Positions 15,619 to 25,750 of a DNA stretch of 64,000 bases are shown piece after piece. The first letter of the stretch is position 1; every line of letters starts with the position of its first letter. The notes under the pieces were generated by a model. The model searched no databases, was not told where the DNA came from, and saw nothing but the letters and a program-made list of their open reading frames with translations. Both the position numbers and the translations under genes were made by a program. Source of the DNA: Pseudoflavitalea sp. G-6-1-2 (GTDB lineage Bacteria > Bacteroidota > Bacteroidia > Chitinophagales > Chitinophagaceae); contig NZ_JABBGB010000001.1 in NCBI RefSeq assembly GCF_012927185.1, forward strand, positions 496,001 to 560,000. The letters are read 5' to 3'.

Positions 15619-16893
15619 TTATTGCTTCGGTTGCTGTGGCTGTTGCGGTTTGTGCGGCTTCTGTGATTTGCCTTTGTGATGATGGTATCCTCCCTGGCGT
15701 TTGCCATTTTTGAACTTACCTCCCCCACCACCGCGTCTGGCGCGTGGCTTGTAATCGGGAACAGGCCCCAGTTCTGTGGGCACCATCGCCTTTCTTACCG
15801 GCGATCCGAGCAGTTGCTCTATCACGGCAAAACGGTTCTGGTCTTTTTCATTCACAAAAGTGATGGCTACGCCATCCGACTCGGCTCTTGCTGTACGGCC
15901 GATGCGATGGATATAGTCTTCGCCGTCGTGCGGCACATCGTAGTTGATCACCAGATCGATATTGTCGATGTCGATACCACGGCTCAGGATATCTGTTGCC
16001 ACGAGTATCGGCGTTCTTCCACTTTTGAATTGCATCAGCACTTCTTCGCGGTTGTTCTGCTCAAGATCGGAATGGATCTCTGCAATTTTGAACTTCGCGC
16101 GTTTCAGATCGCGGGCGAGATGTTTCACGTTCTGTTTGCTCGAACAGAAGATGAGGATCATTTTGCACTGCGTGTTGGTGAGGATATGCTCCAGCATGGG
16201 TTGCTTCTGCGAGTCGTACACCACATAAGCTTCCTGTACAATCTTATCGGGTGGCTTGGAGATAGCGATGTTCACTTCTTCCGGCTGATGCAGAATTTTT
16301 CTCGACAACTGACGGATCTTCTCCGGCATGGTAGCAGAGAAAAGCAGGGTCTGCCTCTTGGCAGGCAGCTTGCCGATGATGCGCATGATATCGTCGTGAA
16401 AACCCATATCGAGCATGCGGTCTGCTTCGTCGAGTACGAGAAACTGCAGTCCGTCGAGCTTTGCATAACCCATGTTGAGGTGGGCGATCATTCTTCCGGG
16501 CGTGCAGATCACCAGATCTACCCCGCGCGACAATGCCTGTTTTTCAGTAGAGAAGTTCATTCCATCGTTACCGCCATAGATGGCTATGGAACTGATGGAG
16601 GTGAAGTAACTCATGCCTTCGAGGTTCTGTGAAATCTGAATGGCAAGCTCCCGCGTAGGAACAATCACCATTCCATTCACTTGTCCGTCGTTACTATGTT
16701 GCAGCAATCTTTGTATGATGGGCAGCAAAAAAGCAGCAGTCTTCCCTGTGCCTGTCTGAGCAGAGGCGATCAGGTCGTGACCTTTCAATATGATGGGAAT
16801 TACTTTCTCCTGGATGGGAGTTGCTTCTTCATAGCCGGTGGCGGCAATACTTTCGATCAGACTATCATCTAAACCAAACTCTGTAAACTTCAA
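15619..16893 (-). CDS. DEAD-box RNA helicase, RhlE-like
   Basis: 424 residues with all canonical motifs: Q motif (GYEEATPIQEKVIP), Walker A AQTGTGKT at 45-52, PTRELA, TPGR, D155-E-A-D158, SAT, DILSRGID and HRIGRTAR. ATP-dependent RNA unwinding in RNA turnover or ribosome assembly. The C-terminal tail is disordered and basic with RGGGGG, a HHH patch and Pro/Gln repeats, a likely RNA-binding extension. Confidence 0.94.
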   Translation of the reverse strand: MKFTEFGLDDSLIESIAATGYEEATPIQEKVIPIILKGHDLIASAQTGTGKTAAFLLPIIQRLLQHSNDGQVNGMVIVPTRELAIQISQNLEGMSYFTSISSIAIYGGNDGMNFSTEKQALSRGVDLVICTPGRMIAHLNMGYAKLDGLQFLVLDEADRMLDMGFHDDIMRIIGKLPAKRQTLLFSATMPEKIRQLSRKILHQPEEVNIAISKPPDKIVQEAYVVYDSQKQPMLEHILTNTQCKMILIFCSSKQNVKHLARDLKRAKFKIAEIHSDLEQNNREEVLMQFKSGRTPILVATDILSRGIDIDNIDLVINYDVPHDGEDYIHRIGRTARAESDGVAITFVNEKDQNRFAVIEQLLGSPVRKAMVPTELGPVPDYKPRARRGGGGGKFKNGKRQGGYHHHKGKSQKPHKPQQPQQPKQ

Positions 16894-17025
16894 ATTATAA
16901 GCGTTAGGTGAATAAAGTCAATTCGGCATAAAGATACATCTTTGGAGCATAGCGGGTGTGGATACGCCACTACGGGGGTCACAAGCCCCTGGATTGACGG
17001 GAAAAACCACTCCGCCAGCCTCAAA

Positions 17026-17057
17026 CAGAAAGGCCGTCCCCAGTGCGGGAACGGCCT
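17026..17057 (-). terminator. Probable terminator of the outer-membrane barrel gene
   Basis: Stem AGGCCGTCCC (17031-17040) / GGGAACGGCCT (17047-17057) with one bulged base and a 6-base loop, followed on the minus strand by TTTCTGTTTG, a weak T tract. Confidence 0.6.
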
Positions 17058-17109
17058 GCTGCATTAGAAAAGTATCTTGAAAGTCTTATCTGTGTTGAAT
17101 TTCAGCGGA

Positions 17110-19575
17110 TTATTGACCTCCACCGATACCAGCACCCTGGGTAGTTACACGCTTATTCTCTTCTTCCAGGCCTTCTTTACGCTGACGGGCAGCTTTTACA
17201 GTATTGCTTCCGAAGCGGTATGTGAAGTTCAGTTTCAGCTGACGGCTTTCCCATGATCCCCAGGCCAGTACGGTTTGTCCGGCATAGTTGGGGCTGGTTC
17301 CTCTCCACTTCATGGTTTTGAAGATATCGCTTACTGAAGCCTTGAGGGTTGCTTTACCTTTCATGAGGGTTTTCAGAATGCCCGCATCGATGCTCCACAT
17401 TTCACTGCTTTTGAAAACACCCTGCCATACGGAAGGAGAAATGTACAGGCCGGTCAGTTCGGTAGTCCATCCTTTTCCGAGACGGAACGAGTTCTGAGCG
17501 AACGCTGTTACAGAGAATGCATCGAGATCGATTTTCTTTCCTGCACCGAAATCAGCTTTGTATTTGGAATAGTTGCTGTTTACGTTCGCAAATACTGAAT
17601 ACCATTTGTAAGAGAAAGGATAACTGATGTTCAGGCTGATCACATCCTGTGTTGCCAGGTTCTTCTTGGTGATGAAAGATTTTGATTTCTCCAGTGTATC
17701 AACGGGTGATCCGAATACATCACTGATATGGCTATAGTTCAGTGTTGTAGAGAGTGTATACTTATAGATATAGGTAAGGCCGATGCTGTTGGTATACTGA
17801 GGGCGAAGCTCGGTATTACCTTTCTGGAACGAATACTCATCGAGTTTGAATTCGAATGGGTTGAGATCCTGATAAGCAGGGCGGTCGATACGTCTGCTAT
17901 AGCTCAGTGTCCACTGACTCATTGGATTCTTGTTGAAAGTTACAGCTGCACTTGGGAAGAAGTCGGTGTAATCGCGTTTGAAGGATGAATCATATCCAAC
18001 ATAAGAACCTTTTCCTCCATCCCATTTCTGCCCTTTGCTTCTTCCTTCAGAGTGGGTATTCTCACCACGCACACCGAGTTGAATCATAAAGCCGCCTTTG
18101 AACTGTCTGTTGTAGTTCACATAGAGGGCATTTACGTTCTCCTTGTAGTTGAAATTGTTGCTGCGCGCGAGGTCAAGCTGTTTGCCTGAGCCACTGCCAT
18201 CGTAGCGTTGGAAATCGTTCTTGCTGTCTACATATGAGAACTTACCACCTAATCCCAGTCTGCCTTTCTTCAGATTCTGTTCGTAATCTGTTTTGAAAGT
18301 ATAGATGTCGATATCTGTTGGCGCTATCATGGTATAGGTTGTATTAGCGGTAGAGCCATCAGGGAAGGTATAATTATTCGGCTGAAGCTGGTTGCTGGTG
18401 ATACGATAAAGACCGTAGTCCGCATCCATATTCAGTTCGCGGCCAGAAGAATCGGAATAACGATAGTTCAGGTTGAAATTGGCATTGTCTCTTTTACCAT
18501 CGGTAGCGTTATCTGCCACCAGTGTTTTTGCATGCTCATTTTTCGGAACGCTGCTGATATTGGTTACAGCACGGTTGCTGAGCTCATTGTCGGTAAGGTT
18601 TCCGTTCACCATTACACCGATAGTGCTTCTGCGGCTGAGTGAATAATCGGCACCTACTTTAAAGGTATGCGTATTGTTGTGCGTAACAATTCTTGAATGC
18701 TGATCGAAAAGGGTATCAGTCATTTTTCTGTACAGGTTGAAGGGACTTTCGTTCTTTGCCTTGCTGTAGTTATAGTTACCGAAGAAGTTCACGTTTTTGT
18801 TACGGTGGTTCAGCGAAAGGCCTCCATTGTATTTAGGATATACACCCTGGTTGAAACCTGCAGTTACCGATCCGTTTGTACCGTATGCTTTGTTCTTTTT
18901 CAGTCTGATGTTGATGATACCTGCATTACCCGCTGCTTCATATTTAGCTGAAGGGTTGGTAATGATCTCGATAGATTCAACGGTAGATGACTGAACGGTT
19001 TTGAGATAATCGCTCAGGTCTTTTCCGCTGAGCGGAGTCTGACGACCATCGACATACACCTGCACACCATTCTTTCCGCTGAGGCTCAGGTTGTCGTCTT
19101 TATCGATCATTACACCGGGCGCTTTGCGGAGCAGTTCCATCGCATCCTGACCAACAGCGTTGATGCTGCTCTCAACGTTCATGATGGTTTTATCCGCTCT
19201 TACTTCGATTATAGGCTTGCGGGTAGAAACTACTACAGCCTTCAGATCGTCGCCACCTTTTGTCAGTGTGATGGCAGGAGCGTTTACTTCACCTGAACCG
19301 CTCACTTCAAAACTATTTGTGTTGGTTGATATGTGGCCTACGAATGTGGCGTTTACGAAATAGGTTCCTGCAGCGATTCCTTCGAATTTGTATTCACCGG
19401 CTGCATCGGTTACACTTAGTTTGGCAACTGAAGAGTCTTTGATTTTCTTCAGCTGAATGGTTGCTCCGGAGAGGCTTTTTCCTTGCTCGTCCTTCACACT
19501 ACCCCTGACCTGCTGGGCCTGCACAGCTGCTGCTGACGCAATTACAGCGATCATCATCAATAATAACTTTCTCAT
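17110..19575 (-). CDS. Outer-membrane beta-barrel protein, TonB-receptor-like (OMP_b-brl_3 type)
   Basis: 821 residues: signal peptide 1-21 (cut after VQAQ), CarboxypepD-regulatory-like domain about 22-110 (RGSVKDEQGKSLSGATIQL), a plug-like domain with LLRKAPGVMIDKDDNLSLSG and YVDGRQTPLSGKDL about 150-230, and a large barrel with alternating aromatic strands. The last aromatic strand LKLNFTYRFG is followed by a charged tail (KAARQRKEGLEEENKR). Such proteins are TonB-linked but their substrates are mostly unknown. It stands alone with an upstream promoter box at 19604-19611. Confidence 0.9.
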   Translation of the reverse strand: MRKLLLMMIAVIASAAAVQAQQVRGSVKDEQGKSLSGATIQLKKIKDSSVAKLSVTDAAGEYKFEGIAAGTYFVNATFVGHISTNTNSFEVSGSGEVNAPAITLTKGGDDLKAVVVSTRKPIIEVRADKTIMNVESSINAVGQDAMELLRKAPGVMIDKDDNLSLSGKNGVQVYVDGRQTPLSGKDLSDYLKTVQSSTVESIEIITNPSAKYEAAGNAGIINIRLKKNKAYGTNGSVTAGFNQGVYPKYNGGLSLNHRNKNVNFFGNYNYSKAKNESPFNLYRKMTDTLFDQHSRIVTHNNTHTFKVGADYSLSRRSTIGVMVNGNLTDNELSNRAVTNISSVPKNEHAKTLVADNATDGKRDNANFNLNYRYSDSSGRELNMDADYGLYRITSNQLQPNNYTFPDGSTANTTYTMIAPTDIDIYTFKTDYEQNLKKGRLGLGGKFSYVDSKNDFQRYDGSGSGKQLDLARSNNFNYKENVNALYVNYNRQFKGGFMIQLGVRGENTHSEGRSKGQKWDGGKGSYVGYDSSFKRDYTDFFPSAAVTFNKNPMSQWTLSYSRRIDRPAYQDLNPFEFKLDEYSFQKGNTELRPQYTNSIGLTYIYKYTLSTTLNYSHISDVFGSPVDTLEKSKSFITKKNLATQDVISLNISYPFSYKWYSVFANVNSNYSKYKADFGAGKKIDLDAFSVTAFAQNSFRLGKGWTTELTGLYISPSVWQGVFKSSEMWSIDAGILKTLMKGKATLKASVSDIFKTMKWRGTSPNYAGQTVLAWGSWESRQLKLNFTYRFGSNTVKAARQRKEGLEEENKRVTTQGAGIGGGQ

Positions 19576-19603
19576 GAATGTGGATGTTTTTTGAATTAGT
19601 CGA

Positions 19604-19611
19604 CAAAGCTA
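19604..19611 (-). promoter_or_regulatory. -7 promoter box of the barrel-protein gene
   Basis: TAGCTTTG on the minus strand matches TAnnTTTG exactly, 28 bases before the start codon; no convincing -33 element. Confidence 0.45.
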
Positions 19612-20032
19612 CCCGGATGTTACAGGCTGGTTTCCTGTGCTACACCAACGGCAATAGATTGTTACCAGTGGCGTCCTATAGATAATAATTGTCGCAAAAA
19701 AAATAATTTGACAGATTAGTTCCGTTTTTGTTTACCGTGAAAACATCGATCTGGCGGATGTTTGGCGCAATCAGCCCATCTAACGTTAAAGACTATCCGA
19801 AATAATATTCAAATAACAACTGTTAGTATTTCGAATGGAATATTCCTGATCAACCTTTCACAGAGTGCTGACTCTTACAGAATCCGGATGCAACTCTTCC
19901 GGATTGGGTGCAAGCTACATTCAGTAATTCAATGGTTAAATTGTTACTGATACTGTATCGGTAAAAACTCGGCGGGTGGAGGAAGGTCACCGGCGAATGG
20001 CGGTTTGTGTCAGAAAAGCTTACGCTTTATTC
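19612..20032. other. Gene-free interval
   Basis: No supported gene. One 62-codon frame (19762-19950) lacks any family look. A perfect 8-bp hairpin, AATCCGGA (19881-19888) / TCCGGATT (19898-19905), is present but without a T tract. Two short AT-rich stretches could hold upstream promoter elements for the leftward gene. Confidence 0.5.
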
Positions 20033-21127
20033 TCAGGTCAGATATTTTGTAAGCTTTATTTTCCGGGCGACATAAAAGCAAATGCATAGTATGAAGAAAA
20101 CCAGCGTGGCAAGAAAATAAGCGCCTACCTGATTATTCATGGTGAAGCCAATATCCTTTCCACCCAGGTGCAAAGTAAAATTGCTGGTGGTAAGAGTATA
20201 GAATCTGGATTTGCTGAACAATAATATGTTTATTATCAGGGGATGCGCCAGAAAAAAACCATAGCTGTTGCTGGAAATAAACAGAATGAGTTTACGGAAT
20301 TTTCCATCAGGTTTCTCTTCAATACCAGTGCTGAATAACTGGTGAATCAGAACATATACTGCCGAAGAAAATACAAACACAAAGATTCCGTGCGTTTTAT
20401 AAAATGTATCGTCATGCGCCATTCCAACATATTCCTTTCTGTAAGTGAGCCATACTGAAAGAATAGCCAATACAATTGCCGATATATACAGGGTCCATCT
20501 AAATTTTGGAGTGGGTGGATAGGTATGCAGGTAATAGCCGAGTACAAAAAATATAAGATTCCCACCCAGTTGAAAATTATCTACCAGAAATAAATTCTGA
20601 TAAAATACCCTCACCGATAATAAGGTAATTCCAATAAGCAAAAATAATTCCAGCTGGCTCTTTGAAAGCCCTCTCACCATTCTTGATATGAAAGGACAAA
20701 GGAGATAAAGTCCCAAAATCAGCGATACAAAATAAAAATGATAGGAAAGCTGATTAGTGAAGAACAACCCGAAGCTCTCGAGAATCACTTTTTTAAAGAT
20801 GTTTGGGACAGAAGGATAAGGCAGAATAAAGTGTAAGTATTTGATACTCCCGTAAATCAGTATCCAGATAGCCGCCGGAATAAGTATTCGTGTGAATCGC
20901 TTTTTATAAAAGGTCATTGGATCTTCCTCCTTACCCAGCAGCAATGCTCCACTTATCATTATAAAGACAGGAACACTCCAACGTACCAACGGGCCAAACG
21001 TTATACTGGCAGGCATCCATTCTTCAATTGGCCCAAACTGATAATATATATTGGAAGTACAATGCCAGACAATAACTGCAAAAGTGGCAATTACCCGAAG
21101 GTAATCAACGTAGATCTGCTTTTTCAT
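20033..21127 (-). CDS. Acyltransferase-3 family membrane protein
   Basis: 364 residues with about ten membrane helices. The N-terminal signature YVDYLRVIATFAVIVWHC contains the RxxA..H arrangement typical of Acyl_transf_3 enzymes, which O-acetylate or O-acylate cell-surface sugars; RRIL-type and FFLAHPLII motifs also fit. The start at 21127 (MKKQIYVDYL) puts this signature at the N-terminus; an upstream Met adds 21 unlike residues. Base composition is visibly more AT-rich than the neighbours, with many Ile, Phe, Tyr and Lys codons, suggesting horizontal acquisition. No sugar-biosynthesis genes adjoin it. Confidence 0.88.
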   Translation of the reverse strand: MKKQIYVDYLRVIATFAVIVWHCTSNIYYQFGPIEEWMPASITFGPLVRWSVPVFIMISGALLLGKEEDPMTFYKKRFTRILIPAAIWILIYGSIKYLHFILPYPSVPNIFKKVILESFGLFFTNQLSYHFYFVSLILGLYLLCPFISRMVRGLSKSQLELFLLIGITLLSVRVFYQNLFLVDNFQLGGNLIFFVLGYYLHTYPPTPKFRWTLYISAIVLAILSVWLTYRKEYVGMAHDDTFYKTHGIFVFVFSSAVYVLIHQLFSTGIEEKPDGKFRKLILFISSNSYGFFLAHPLIINILLFSKSRFYTLTTSNFTLHLGGKDIGFTMNNQVGAYFLATLVFFILCICFYVARKIKLTKYLT

Positions 21128-21189
21128 TATTATTACAGGAGAAATATATGAAACAATGGAAGTGCAAGATAAATTCTTCAGTTCTATCA

Positions 21190-21224
21190 TAAAAAAGAGA
21201 TTGTACCAATAAAGTACAATCTCT
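21190..21224 (-). terminator. Terminator of icmF
   Basis: Perfect 11-bp stem AGAGATTGTAC (21196-21206) / GTACAATCTCT (21214-21224), 7-base loop, followed on the minus strand by TTTTTTAT. It separates icmF from the acyltransferase gene. Confidence 0.92.
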
Positions 21225-21258
21225 CCTTAGGTAATTGTTCTGTATGTAAATCCTTTTC

Positions 21259-24200
21259 TTACATATTTCTGCGGTATTGCCCTCCTACCTCGTACAACGC
21301 ATGTGTGATCTGCCCTAATGAACAGAATTTCACCGTCTCCATCAGCTCTTCAAAGAGGTTGCCATTGTTCACGGCTACCTTCTTCAGTTTGTTGAGCATG
21401 TCTTCGGATTGTTTTTCGTTGCGCTTCCAGAATGCAGACAGGTTGGAGATCTGCTGCTCTTTTTCTTCGGTAGTACTGCGGATAACTTCCTGCGGCACAA
21501 CGGTTGGACTTCCTTTTTTATTCAGGAAAGTATTCACGCCGATGATCGGCAGTTCGCCGCTGTGTTTCAGGCTTTCGTAGTAGAGGCTTTCTTCCTGGAT
21601 CTTATTGCGCTGGTACATGCGTTCCATGGCACCGAGCACTCCGCCACGTTCTGTAATGCGGTCGAACTCAGCAAGAACGGCTTCTTCCACAATATCGGTG
21701 AGCTCTTCAATCGCAAATGATCCCTGTGTAAAGTTCTCAGTTTTGGCAGATCCCAGCTCGCGGTTGATGATCAACTGGATGGCCATTGCGCGGCGCACAC
21801 TTTCTTCTGTTGGCGTAGTGATGGCTTCATCATACGCATTAGTGTGAAGACTATTACAGTTATCGTAGATGGCGTACAACGCCTGCAAAGTAGTGCGGAT
21901 ATCATTGAAGTCGATCTCCTGCGCATGCAATGAACGCCCGGAAGTTTGGATATGATACTTGAGCTTCTGGCTTCTGTCGTTTCCTTTGTACTTGCTCTTC
22001 ATGGCTTTGGCCCAGATTCTTCTGGCAACACGGCCGATCACACTGTACTCAGGGTCCATTCCATTGCTGAAGAAGAATGAAAGGTTTGGAGCGAAGTCGT
22101 CGATATGCATGCCACGGCTCAGATAGTATTCTACATAAGTGAAGCCATTGGCCAATGTAAACGCCAGCTGTGTGATAGGATTGGCGCCTGCTTCAGCAAT
22201 ATGGTATCCGCTGATACTCACGCTGTAGAAATTGCGCACTTTCTGATCGATGAAGAATTCCTGTACATCACCCATGAGTTTTAGTGCAAACTCGGTGCTG
22301 AAAATACAGGTGTTCTGCGCCTGATCTTCTTTGAGGATATCTGCCTGAACAGTGCCACGCACCTGCGCGAGCGCTTCTGCCCTTATCTTGTCGTAGATGT
22401 CTTTCGGCAATACTTCATCACCACTCATGCCCAGCAGTTTCAGACCGAGACCGTTGTTTCCTTCGGGCAGTCTTTCCGGTGCTGAAGGATTGTAGTAACC
22501 CGGCTTTGGCGCATGCCTGAACTTCATCGCCATTTTCTTTTCCACTTCGGGCCAGAGATTATTGGCAGTGATATATTTCTCACATTCCTGATCCACTGCG
22601 GCATTCATGAAGAAGGCCAGCAATATCGGAGCAGGACCGTTGATGGTCATACTTACAGAGGTCTTCGGATCGCAGAGATCGAAACCGCTGTACAATTTCT
22701 TTGCATCATCCACAGTAGCGATGCTCACACCGGAGTTACCTACTTTTCCGTAGATATCCGGGCGGTGCGCAGGATCTTCGCCGTACAACGTAACGCTGTC
22801 AAACGCAGTGCTGAGGCGCTTTGCAGGCTGATCAACCGATACGTAGTGGAACCGTTTGTTGGTTCTTTCGGGTCCACCTTCACCGGCGAACATACGCGTA
22901 GGATCTTCACCCTGACGTTTCAGTTCGAACACCCCGGCCGTGTAAGGGAATTCTCCGGGCAGGTTCTCTACCAGCTGCCAGCGAAGGATATCACCCCAGT
23001 CTTTGTAGCGGGGCAGCACCACTTTCGGGATGCGTGTTCCGCTGAGTGAAGTAGTGGTCAATGGCTGTCTGATCACTTTATCACGAACCTGGTATTCAAA
23101 GAAATCTGCTTTGTATTTTTTCTCAATCGCCGGCCATCCTTCGATGAGTTTTTTGCATTCGGGATGCAGCTTCTCTTCAAAACTTTTGTAGATGTTTTGA
23201 AGATCTGTAAGGTAGGCAGCGTTGCTTCCTGCCGCATCCATCACGCCTTTCAGCTGATAGAGTTTGGTGGCGATATTCGATTGTTCTTTCACCCACTCAT
23301 CGTATCCGCGGTTGTTCTCTGCGATCTCAGAGAGATAGCGAACGCGACTCGGAGGAATGATGAGACTCTTAGTGCTGGTATCCTTGGTATGCGCATGCAG
23401 TTCGAGAGAACCGAAGCTCACGCCTGTTTTCTTCTCTACTGCTACCACCAGTTTCTCGAAGAGTTCGTTCACACCTGCATCGTTGAACTGTGCAGCGATG
23501 GTACCTACAATGGGCAGCTCTTCGTCTTTGGCAGTCCAGAGCTGGTGGTTGCGTTTATATTGTTTGCGAACATCGTGCAATGCATCGAGTGCGCCTGCTT
23601 TATCGAATTTATTGATGCAGACCACTTCTGCATAGTCGAGCATGTTGATCTTCTCCAATTGAGATGCAGCGCCGTATTCAGGCGTCATCACATACATGCT
23701 TACGTCGCAGAATTCGAGGATGCTTGCATCGCTTTGTCCAACACCGGCGCTTTCGAGGATCACAAAATCGAAGCCTGCAGTTTTGCAGATATCGATGGCA
23801 TCCTGTACGTGCTCACTGAGTGCTACATCGCTTTCGCGGGTGGCGAGTGAACGCATGTAAGCGCGGGGAGAACTGATGCTGTTCATGCGGATACGGTCGC
23901 CGAGCAATGCACCGCCTGTTTTCTTTTTGGAAGGATCTACAGAAATTACTGCAATGGTTTTTTCCGTGAAGATGTTGAGGTATCTGCGAACGATTTCATC
24001 CGTTACAGAAGATTTACCTGCACCACCTGTTCCTGTGATACCGAGTACAGGCACTTTTTTATTGGCATCGGCTTGGGAAGCTGTGCCGTTGAGCACTGCT
24101 TTTCCATCGAGCCCGCTTTCGGCGAGTGTGATGGCGCGAGCAATTCTGCGGATATCTTTTGCTTCACCGAGTGGCGCTTTGCCATTCCATTTCTCAGGAG

Positions 24201-24672
24201 CTTTCCAGTAGTCGGGTATGTTCTTTGATTTTTCTGTCGGTGCTTCGGGAAGGCTGCACTGGTCTATCACGTCCTGGATCATTCCTTCGAGGCCCATCTT
24301 TCTGCCATCATCAGGACTATAGATCTTAGTGATGCCATAATGATGCAGCTCGGTAATTTCCTGCGGAAGAATGGTTCCTCCACCTCCACCGAAAATTTTG
24401 ATATGCCCGCATCCATTCTGATCGAGCAGGTCTTTCATGTATTTGAAAAACTCTACGTGACCGCCCTGATAGCTGGTGATGGCAATCCCCTGCACATCCT
24501 CTTCAATGGCGCATTCAACGATCTCAGCCACCGAGCGGTTATGCCCCAGGTGAATGATCTCTGCTCCTTTGGTCTGCATGATGCGGCGCATAATATTGAT
24601 AGCGGCATCATGGCCGTCGAATAAAGATGCTGCAGTTACGATCCGTACTTTGTTTGTGGTTATATTCTCCAT
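21259..24672 (-). CDS. icmF: Fused isobutyryl-CoA mutase with G-protein chaperone, IcmF
   Basis: 1137 residues. Coenzyme-B12-dependent carbon-skeleton mutase that interconverts isobutyryl-CoA and n-butyryl-CoA. Order: B12-binding domain (about 1-140, [14 protein letters not shown] with the axial His), MeaB-like GTPase (about 205-430, Walker [13 protein letters not shown] and [10 protein letters not shown]), then the mutase TIM barrel (about 560-1137, [20 protein letters not shown] and [19 protein letters not shown]). This fused B12-G-mutase order distinguishes IcmF from methylmalonyl-CoA mutase. The upstream promoter box TAACTTTG is at 24712-24719. Substrate could be pivalyl- or isovaleryl-CoA in some relatives. 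Confidence 0.93.
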   Translation of the reverse strand: MENITTNKVRIVTAASLFDGHDAAINIMRRIMQTKGAEIIHLGHNRSVAEIVECAIEEDVQGIAITSYQGGHVEFFKYMKDLLDQNGCGHIKIFGGGGGTILPQEITELHHYGITKIYSPDDGRKMGLEGMIQDVIDQCSLPEAPTEKSKNIPDYWKAPEKWNGKAPLGEAKDIRRIARAITLAESGLDGKAVLNGTASQADANKKVPVLGITGTGGAGKSSVTDEIVRRYLNIFTEKTIAVISVDPSKKKTGGALLGDRIRMNSISSPRAYMRSLATRESDVALSEHVQDAIDICKTAGFDFVILESAGVGQSDASILEFCDVSMYVMTPEYGAASQLEKINMLDYAEVVCINKFDKAGALDALHDVRKQYKRNHQLWTAKDEELPIVGTIAAQFNDAGVNELFEKLVVAVEKKTGVSFGSLELHAHTKDTSTKSLIIPPSRVRYLSEIAENNRGYDEWVKEQSNIATKLYQLKGVMDAAGSNAAYLTDLQNIYKSFEEKLHPECKKLIEGWPAIEKKYKADFFEYQVRDKVIRQPLTTTSLSGTRIPKVVLPRYKDWGDILRWQLVENLPGEFPYTAGVFELKRQGEDPTRMFAGEGGPERTNKRFHYVSVDQPAKRLSTAFDSVTLYGEDPAHRPDIYGKVGNSGVSIATVDDAKKLYSGFDLCDPKTSVSMTINGPAPILLAFFMNAAVDQECEKYITANNLWPEVEKKMAMKFRHAPKPGYYNPSAPERLPEGNNGLGLKLLGMSGDEVLPKDIYDKIRAEALAQVRGTVQADILKEDQAQNTCIFSTEFALKLMGDVQEFFIDQKVRNFYSVSISGYHIAEAGANPITQLAFTLANGFTYVEYYLSRGMHIDDFAPNLSFFFSNGMDPEYSVIGRVARRIWAKAMKSKYKGNDRSQKLKYHIQTSGRSLHAQEIDFNDIRTTLQALYAIYDNCNSLHTNAYDEAITTPTEESVRRAMAIQLIINRELGSAKTENFTQGSFAIEELTDIVEEAVLAEFDRITERGGVLGAMERMYQRNKIQEESLYYESLKHSGELPIIGVNTFLNKKGSPTVVPQEVIRSTTEEKEQQISNLSAFWKRNEKQSEDMLNKLKKVAVNNGNLFEELMETVKFCSLGQITHALYEVGGQYRRNM

Positions 24673-24711
24673 AGCAAGTAAGCATTCACAAAAATGCTTT
24701 GCAAAGTTAGG

Positions 24712-24719
24712 CGAAAAAG
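24712..24719 (-). promoter_or_regulatory. -7 promoter box of icmF
   Basis: TAACTTTG on the minus strand matches TAnnTTTG exactly, about 40 bases before the start codon. No cobalamin riboswitch is evident in this short leader. Confidence 0.5.
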
Positions 24720-24809
24720 CTAATGGGTGTTAGTACTTTTTCCTTTGTATCTTAGTTATTCCTTACCCATACCGGGACTACAGATTCAGAAAACTTTAAA
24801 TATCATTGC

Positions 24810-25634
24810 ATGACCATCGATTCTCACGTTCATTTCTGGAAGTTCAACCGCACCCGCGATGCCTGGATCACCGACGACATGAAAGTGTTGCAGCAGGATT
24901 ACCTCCCCGAGCAACTCAGCATGAGTCTCAAACGCAATGAGGTGGATGGAGTAGTAGCCATTCAGGCCAGTCAGGAAGAAGTGGAGACCCGTTTTCTTTG
25001 CGAGCTCGCCAATACTCATCCTGTAATTAAAGGTGTAGTGGGCTGGATCGATCTGCAGGCCGATGATCTTCCCGAAAGACTCGAAGAATTCTCACAATAC
25101 AGCATCATCAAGGGATACAGACATATCGTGCAGGGTGAGCCCGATGATTTTCTCCTGAGAGAAAAATTCCAGACGGGCATACGCTCCCTTCAGCAGCATA
25201 ATTACACCTATGATATTCTGATCTTTCCACGACAGCTGACTGCGGCCATCTCCTTTGTGGATGCCTTCCCCGATCAGCGTTTTGTAATAGACCATTGCGC
25301 CAAACCCGTGATCAGAAAGAAAGAGATCGACGACTGGGCGGCCAATATGCGCACCATTGCACAACATCCCAATGTGTACTGCAAACTCTCCGGATTGTTA
25401 ACCGAAGCATCATGGAAAGATTGGAGCCCCGGTGATTTCTATCCCTATCTTGATATAGTGTTCGATGCCTTCGGCACCGATCGCCTGATGTTCGGAAGCG
25501 ACTGGCCGGTGATGCTGCTCAGCGGCATGTACGTTCAATGGAAAAGCCTGATCGAAAAATACATGGAGAAATTCCCTGAAGAAGAAAAGCAGAAAGTGAT
25601 GGGAGAAAATGCCGTACAGTTTTACAACCTGTAG
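24810..25634 (+). CDS. Amidohydrolase_2 family hydrolase
   Basis: 274 residues of the metal-dependent amidohydrolase/lactonase family. Metal-site motifs: DSHVHFW near the N-terminus (residues 4-10), IDHCAKP about 160-166, and FGSDWPV about 231-237 with the conserved Asp. Relatives include L-fuconolactonase-type sugar lactonases and dicarboxylate lactone hydrolases; no signal peptide, so cytoplasmic. No pathway partner adjoins it, so the substrate is unknown. Confidence 0.88.
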   Translation: MTIDSHVHFWKFNRTRDAWITDDMKVLQQDYLPEQLSMSLKRNEVDGVVAIQASQEEVETRFLCELANTHPVIKGVVGWIDLQADDLPERLEEFSQYSIIKGYRHIVQGEPDDFLLREKFQTGIRSLQQHNYTYDILIFPRQLTAAISFVDAFPDQRFVIDHCAKPVIRKKEIDDWAANMRTIAQHPNVYCKLSGLLTEASWKDWSPGDFYPYLDIVFDAFGTDRLMFGSDWPVMLLSGMYVQWKSLIEKYMEKFPEEEKQKVMGENAVQFYNL

Positions 25635-25750
25635 GGGAATTTGCCGGTAAGATTGTTTCTATAGTTGTAATCGCACGGCGATCAACTTTTCAATAACTGT
25701 GCGCGCAGAAGTCACAGCATTTAAAATTCCAATACGCTAAACACAGGTCA

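Noticed and set aside
19881-19905. 8-bp hairpin as a terminator
   Set aside because: No T tract and not positioned after a gene end.
19762-19950. 62-codon plus-strand frame in the intergenic region
   Set aside because: No promoter, no family resemblance and irregular composition.
24673-24809. Cobalamin riboswitch upstream of the B12-dependent icmF
   Set aside because: The leader is too short and has no B12-box-like sequence.
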